Assembly: GCA_014376915.1 (NCBI GenBank)
Contig: JACMQP010000143.1
Location: forward strand, 1-6,342
Origin: Ramlibacter sp.
GTDB taxonomy: Bacteria; Pseudomonadota; Gammaproteobacteria; Burkholderiales; Burkholderiaceae
Direction: 5' to 3'
DNA length: 6,342 bases
Made by a program: the position numbers and the translations under genes. Below are positions 1 through 6,342 of the stretch, one piece after another (the stretch's first letter is position 1; each line of letters opens with the position of its first letter). The notes beneath the pieces are model-generated. The model had not been told where the DNA came from. It saw only the letters and a program-made list of their open reading frames with translations, and did not search any database.

Positions 1-1356
1 ATTTCCAGGCGACTGGTCGAGGCGATGGGCGGCCGGATGTGGTGCGAAAGCGAGCCCGGGGTCGGCGCGCGCTTTTATTTCAGCCTGGTGACCGAGGCGG
101 CCGCGCCGGTTGTCAGCACCGTCAGCGCGCAGCGCCCGGAGCTGGGCGGCAAGCGCGCGCTGCTGGTCGACGACAACGTCACCAACCTGCGGATCCTCAG
201 CCTGCAGACGCAACGATGGGGCATGGCGCAGCACGCCTGCGAACGGCCGGCGGAGGCGCTGGTGCTGCTGGAGGCCGGCGAGCATTTCGATGTGGTCATC
301 ACCGACATGCACATGCCGGAGATGGACGGCGTGGACTTCGCCCGCCGGGTGCGCGCGTTGCGCACCGGCCTGCCGATCGTGCTGCTGTCGTCGGTCAGCA
401 TGCGCCAGACGCCCGACGCGCAGCTGTTCGCCAGCGTGCTGACCAAGCCCGCACGCCAGCTCGCGCTGTTCGACGCGCTGGTCGCGGCGCTGCCGGCGTT
501 GCAGCCGGTGCAGCGGGCGTCCGGCGCCCGGGTCTCGCAGTTCGACGCGTCGCTGGCCGAGCGGATGCCGCTGCGCATCCTGCTGGCCGAGGATAACGAG
601 GTCAATCGCAAGGTGGCCCTGCGGATGCTCAAGGGCTTCGGCTACAACGCCGACGTGGCCGGCAACGGGCTGGAAGCCATCGACGCTCTGCAGCGGCAAC
701 GCTACGATCTGGTTCTCATGGACATTCAGATGCCGGAACTCGACGGACTGGAAGCGAGCCGCAGGATCGTGCGCGAGTTCGCGCCGGCGATCCGGCCGCG
801 CATCGTCGCGATGAGCGCCAACGCCCTGCGCGAGGACGCCGAGGCCGCGCTGCAGGCCGGCGTGGACGACTACGTGGTCAAGCCGATCTCGGTGCCGATG
901 CTGCGCGCCGCGCTGGAGCGCAGCGGCGAGCTGGCGGCGGAACGCAAAGGCCAGTCGCAGCCGGCGCCGCTGGCGGCCAGTCCGGCCGATGTCCTGTGCG
1001 ACATGCTGGACGACGAGCACCTGCGCAGCTTCATGGAGCTGGATCCCAGCGGCGAATTCGTCGCCGGGCTGGTGGCTTCCTTCGCCGCCAATTCGCGCCA
1101 GGCGCTGGCCGACCTGCGCCGCGCGGTGGCCGACGGCCAGGCGGCCGAGGCCGGCGGCCTGGTCCACCAACTGCGCGGCACCAGCAGCACCCTGGGCGTG
1201 CGCGAGATGACGCGCCTGTGCATCGCGCTCGAGGAAATCACGGCGCGCGGCCAGCTCGATGGCGCTGCCGCCGTGGTCGACCAGTGCGAGCGCGAGTTCC
1301 GCAGCGGCCTGACGGCGCTCGACGCGTACCTGGCCCGGAATGGGCAAGGCCGCTGA
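1..1356 (+). CDS. Hybrid sensor histidine kinase, C-terminal part (HATPase end-REC-REC-HPt), 5' truncated
   Basis: This is the cytoplasmic end of a hybrid histidine kinase that runs a multistep phosphorelay. The frame is open from base 1, and the first codons read ISRRLVEAMGGRMW followed by ESEPGVGARFYFSL. That is the G2-box end of a HATPase_c domain, so the true start, sensor and DHp regions lie upstream; the ATG at 25 is internal. Counting from that ATG, a first receiver domain spans about 43-155 (acidic pair D49/D50, phospho-acceptor D94 in ITDMHMPEMDG, S122, K141). A second spans about 183-298 (E189/D190, D233 in LMDIQMPELDG, S264, K286). An HPt domain spans about 340-430 with phospho-histidine H381 in VHQLRGTSSTLG. 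All phosphotransfer residues are intact. It ends 21 bp before a REC-cyclase gene, its probable downstream partner. The signal sensed cannot be seen. Confidence 0.96.
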   Translation: MSRRLVEAMGGRMWCESEPGVGARFYFSLVTEAAAPVVSTVSAQRPELGGKRALLVDDNVTNLRILSLQTQRWGMAQHACERPAEALVLLEAGEHFDVVITDMHMPEMDGVDFARRVRALRTGLPIVLLSSVSMRQTPDAQLFASVLTKPARQLALFDALVAALPALQPVQRASGARVSQFDASLAERMPLRILLAEDNEVNRKVALRMLKGFGYNADVAGNGLEAIDALQRQRYDLVLMDIQMPELDGLEASRRIVREFAPAIRPRIVAMSANALREDAEAALQAGVDDYVVKPISVPMLRAALERSGELAAERKGQSQPAPLAASPADVLCDMLDDEHLRSFMELDPSGEFVAGLVASFAANSRQALADLRRAVADGQAAEAGGLVHQLRGTSSTLGVREMTRLCIALEEITARGQLDGAAAVVDQCEREFRSGLTALDAYLARNGQGR

Positions 1357-1377
1357 ACCGGCTGGCGGGAATCAACG

Positions 1378-4331
<2,954 letters not shown>

Positions 4332-4405
4332 GCGGAAATCCTTTCCAAAGCGCGTCGATTGTGAACTTGCGGCGGGTAGCATCGCGTGATCACTGAAAGC
4401 CCAAG
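4332..4405. promoter_or_regulatory. Divergent intergenic region between msrA and the NYN gene
   Basis: This 74-bp gap separates two divergently oriented genes, so it should hold the start signals for both. The msrA Shine-Dalgarno (AAAGGA on the minus strand) is at 4339-4344, inside an interrupted inverted repeat GGAAA-TCC-TTTCC at 4334-4346. A perfect 8-bp palindrome GTGATCAC lies at 4386-4393, and a weak GAAAG at 4395-4399 precedes the plus-strand ATG. No convincing sigma-70 -35/-10 pair with good spacing was found on either strand. The gap is slightly less GC-rich than the flanking genes. The regulatory role is inferred from position only. Confidence 0.45.
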
Positions 4406-4975
4406 ATGCAAGCTTGCGACACCGCCGACGACCGCCCCTGCGTTGCACTGTACTGGGACTTTGAAAACCTGCACGCCAGCCTGTGGGAAACCCGCCAGGG
4501 CGAACCCTATGCCCGCAACGACAACCGGTTCAAGGTGCAGGAACCGCTGGTGGACGTGCAGGCAGTGGTCGACATGGCCGCCGCCCTCGGCCCGATCGCG
4601 ATCCATCGCGCCTATTGCAACTGGCAGTATTTCGGCCGTTACCGCGACCTGCTGCTGCAGAACGCGGTCGACCTGGTCCAGCTGTTTCCGCCGGGTGGCA
4701 CGGCCAAAAACGGCGCCGACATCCGGCTGGCGCTGGACGCGATGGAGGATGTCGGCCGCTTCGCGCACCTGGGCACCGTGGTCATTGTCGGCGGCGACAG
4801 CGACTTCATGCCGCTGGCACAAAAGCTGCGCGCCGCGGGTCGCCAGGTTGTGGGTGTGGGCGACCGCAGATCCACGGGCCGGCACTGGGCCGCGAGCTGC
4901 AACGATTTCCGCTTCTACGAAAGCCTGCCGCCGAGCCCGCCGGCCAGCGTGGACGGACCCGCTGCCGCGCCCTGA
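4406..4975 (+). CDS. NYN domain (LabA/DUF88-type, PIN-like) protein, putative RNase
   Basis: A 189-residue soluble protein built almost wholly of one NYN domain, a PIN-like fold whose characterised members are metal-dependent RNases. Visible motifs in order: ALYWDFENLHASLW near the N-terminus (D18, E20, N21), the central KNGADIRLALDAM (D105, D111), and VVIVGGDSDFMPLAQKLR (D131, D133), then GRQVVGVGDR. These supply the acidic residues expected for the metal centre, so it looks catalytically competent. The closing CNDFRFYESL is typical of the domain's end and is followed by a short Pro/Ala-rich tail. No OST-HTH/LOTUS domain, often fused to this family, is present. The ATG at 4406 has only a weak GAAAG before it, but no better in-frame start was found. 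It is transcribed alone, divergent from msrA. Its RNA substrate is unknown. Confidence 0.9.
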   Translation: MQACDTADDRPCVALYWDFENLHASLWETRQGEPYARNDNRFKVQEPLVDVQAVVDMAAALGPIAIHRAYCNWQYFGRYRDLLLQNAVDLVQLFPPGGTAKNGADIRLALDAMEDVGRFAHLGTVVIVGGDSDFMPLAQKLRAAGRQVVGVGDRRSTGRHWAASCNDFRFYESLPPSPPASVDGPAAAP

Positions 4976-4987
4976 GCGCATCATCGC

Positions 4988-5005
4988 TCGCCCTTGACGG
5001 GGCGA
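4988..5005. terminator. Small hairpin in the NYN/yhbW convergent gap
   Basis: TCGCCC (4988-4993) and GGGCGA (5000-5005) form a 6-bp perfect stem around a 6-base TTGACG loop, 12 bases after the NYN stop codon. There is no following T-run, so it is not a classic intrinsic terminator. A 3'-end role for the NYN transcript is inferred from its position. Confidence 0.3.
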
Positions 5006-5030
5006 CCGCGATCGCGTGCCGAACCGCAAC

Positions 5031-5045
5031 TGAGCTGCGCGCTCA
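5031..5045. terminator. Inverted repeat at the yhbW stop codon
   Basis: TGAGC (5031-5035) and GCTCA (5041-5045) flank a 5-base TGCGC spacer. The right arm includes the yhbW stop codon (TGA on the minus strand at 5045-5043). The stem is short and lacks a T-tract, so a termination role is tentative. Confidence 0.25.
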
Positions 5046-6029
5046 GAGCGCGGCGCGGACGCCGGCGGTCAACTCGTAGGAGCGCCGCCGGTGCTGGTGA
5101 TCGTACATCTGCGAAGTGATCATCAGTTCGTCGGCGCCCGTGCGCGCGATGAACGTCCGCATTTTCTCGCGCACGGCGCTCGGTGAGCCAATCGCCGTGC
5201 AGGCCAACACGCTGTCGAGCAGCGCCCGTTCCGCCGGCCCGACCTGTTCGTAATAGCCCGGCAGCGGCGGTGGCAGTTGCGTCGGCCGGCCGCTCCGCAG
5301 GTTGACGAAAGCCTGCTGCATCGAGGTGGCCAGCACGGCGGCTTCCTCGTCGCTGTCGGCGGCGAACACGTTGAACCCAAGCATCACATACGGCTGATCC
5401 AACTGCGCCGACGGCTTGAACGTCCGGCGGTAGATCTCGATCGCTTCCATCATCTGCGCCGGTGCGAAATGCGAGGCAAACGCATAGGGTAGGCCCAGCA
5501 TCGCAGCCAGCTGCGCCCCGAACAAGCTCGAACCCAGGATCCAGACCGGCACCTTCAGGCCCGTACCGGGCACGGCGCGGACTTTCTGCCGTGACTGGTC
5601 CGACATGAAATCCATCAATTCCACCACGTCGCGCGGGAACTCATCAGCGTCGGAGCTGAGGTTGCGACGCAGCGCCCGCGCGGTCAGCTGGTCCGAGCCG
5701 GGGGCGCGGCCCAGGCCCAGGTCGATCCGCCCCGGATAGAGCGATTCCAGGGTGCCGAACTGTTCAGCGATCACCAGCGGCGAGTGGTTCGGTAGCATGA
5801 TGCCGCCGGCGCCGACCCGGATCGTTTCGGTCTTGCCGGCGACATGGCCGATCAGCACCGAGGTCGCGGCGCTGGCGATGCCAGGCATGCCGTGGTGTTC
5901 GGCCAGCCAGTAGCGGTTGTAGCCCCAGCGCTCGGCGTGCTGGGCCAGATCGACGGTGTTGTGGAACGACTGGGCAGCGTCGCTGCCCTGGGGAATCGGC
6001 GCGAGGTCGAGGACGGAAAAGGGAATCAT
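5043..6029 (-). CDS. yhbW: Luciferase-like flavin-dependent monooxygenase, YhbW family
   Basis: A 328-residue member of the bacterial luciferase-like (LLM) TIM-barrel family, which uses reduced FMN or a similar flavin. The natural substrate of YhbW-type members is not established. Family motifs run end to end: [91 protein letters not shown] and [13 protein letters not shown]. Length and sequence resemble E. coli YhbW (about 335 residues, from memory). The start is uncertain. ATG 6029 gives MIPFSVLDL, matching where family similarity begins, but has no visible Shine-Dalgarno. ATG 6071 would add 14 residues and has GGGAA 7-8 bases upstream, closer to the MarR stop. It lies downstream of a MarR-family gene on the same strand, which suggests MarR-controlled expression. 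Confidence 0.93.
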   Translation of the reverse strand: MIPFSVLDLAPIPQGSDAAQSFHNTVDLAQHAERWGYNRYWLAEHHGMPGIASAATSVLIGHVAGKTETIRVGAGGIMLPNHSPLVIAEQFGTLESLYPGRIDLGLGRAPGSDQLTARALRRNLSSDADEFPRDVVELMDFMSDQSRQKVRAVPGTGLKVPVWILGSSLFGAQLAAMLGLPYAFASHFAPAQMMEAIEIYRRTFKPSAQLDQPYVMLGFNVFAADSDEEAAVLATSMQQAFVNLRSGRPTQLPPPLPGYYEQVGPAERALLDSVLACTAIGSPSAVREKMRTFIARTGADELMITSQMYDHQHRRRSYELTAGVRAAL

Positions 6030-6091
6030 GATGGTAGGTGGGGATGAAGGGTCGAACGGCAAGCCGGGCATTGCGTCATTCCCACGGAGCG

Positions 6092-6342
6092 TCAGCGCCG
6101 CGGCGCCGCCCGCCCATCGTCGTTGACCTGGACGAATTTCTGCAGCAGCCGGATGAAGTCCGCCTGCTCCTTGCCGTCCAGGTCGGCCAGCATGGTGTGG
6201 CACATCTGGTTCATGCCAGGCACCAGCCGTGCCAGCAGCGCCTCGCCTTCGGCCGTGAGCTGCAGGGAGCGTTGGCCGCGCGGCAGCAGCTCGCGCACGA
6301 TCAGGCCCTTGGCTTCGAGCCGGACGGCCACGTCCGCCGTCG
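6092..6342 (-). CDS. MarR-family transcriptional regulator, C-terminal part, 5' truncated by the window edge
   Basis: About 83 C-terminal residues of a winged-helix repressor; the frame stays open to the edge of the window, so the N-terminal dimerisation helix and most of the HTH are outside. The visible part starts with the end of the recognition helix and the wing ([20 protein letters not shown], then [10 protein letters not shown]), followed by the long C-terminal helices that complete the MarR dimer interface ([20 protein letters not shown], then [14 protein letters not shown]). MarR proteins usually repress neighbouring genes and are released by small phenolic ligands or by oxidation. 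A cysteine sits in NQMCHTML, but its role is unknown. The stop lies 20-62 bp upstream of yhbW, depending on the yhbW start, so the two are probably co-transcribed. Confidence 0.88.
   Translation of the reverse strand, partial: TADVAVRLEAKGLIVRELLPRGQRSLQLTAEGEALLARLVPGMNQMCHTMLADLDGKEQADFIRLLQKFVQVNDDGRAAPRR

Noticed and set aside
75..632. Minus-strand open frame opposite the first receiver domain
   Set aside because: The Ser/Arg/Ala-rich translation has no motifs, while the plus strand has clear REC signatures.
4332..4448. N-terminal extension of MsrA from an upstream in-frame start at 4448
   Set aside because: It would run through the divergent gap and into the NYN gene, adds a basic low-complexity stretch, and would bury the signal peptide; the ATG at 4331 has a good Shine-Dalgarno.
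5007..5016. CGCGATCGCG perfect palindrome
   Set aside because: Single occurrence noted in a GC-rich gap; short GC palindromes like this are expected by chance and nothing else marks it as an operator.

Overview
The window is dense, GC-rich bacterial chromosome with short intergenic gaps and ordinary housekeeping or accessory metabolism genes. The base composition, the gene families (a DauA-type D-amino-acid dehydrogenase, a YhbW-type flavin monooxygenase, hybrid kinase and HPt signalling) and the codon bias (G/C third positions) suggest a GC-rich proteobacterium, possibly of the Xanthomonadales or a related group. That placement is inference from style, not a database result. No rRNA, tRNA, CRISPR array, insertion sequence or phage gene was seen.

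Layout. (1) 1-2490, plus strand: the 3' part of a hybrid sensor histidine kinase (end of the ATPase domain, then REC-REC-HPt), followed 21 bp later by a response regulator whose output is a class III nucleotide cyclase-like domain. Together they look like a complete phosphorelay ending in a cyclase, or a pseudo-cyclase, since several catalytic positions are altered. (2) 4331-2477, minus strand: an exported, single-cysteine MsrA followed after one base by a TTG-started DauA-like flavoprotein. The DauA 3' end overlaps the cyclase 3' end by 14 bp in convergent orientation. (3) 4406-4975, plus strand: a small NYN/LabA-type PIN-like nuclease, divergent from msrA across a 74-bp gap that must hold both promoters. 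(4) 6342-5043, minus strand: the C-terminal half of a MarR-family regulator cut by the window edge, then a YhbW-like luciferase-family monooxygenase, a likely regulator-target pair. A 67-bp convergent gap with small inverted repeats separates it from the NYN gene.

How they work together. The kinase and cyclase gene are clearly a functional unit. msrA-dauA is a likely two-gene transcript, with translational coupling suggested by the one-base spacing and the weak start codon. MarR-yhbW is a likely regulated redox unit. Nothing indicates that the three units form one system. The most interesting points are the degenerate cyclase active site, the lost substrate-recognition residues in the DauA homologue, and the Tat-like, single-Cys MsrA.
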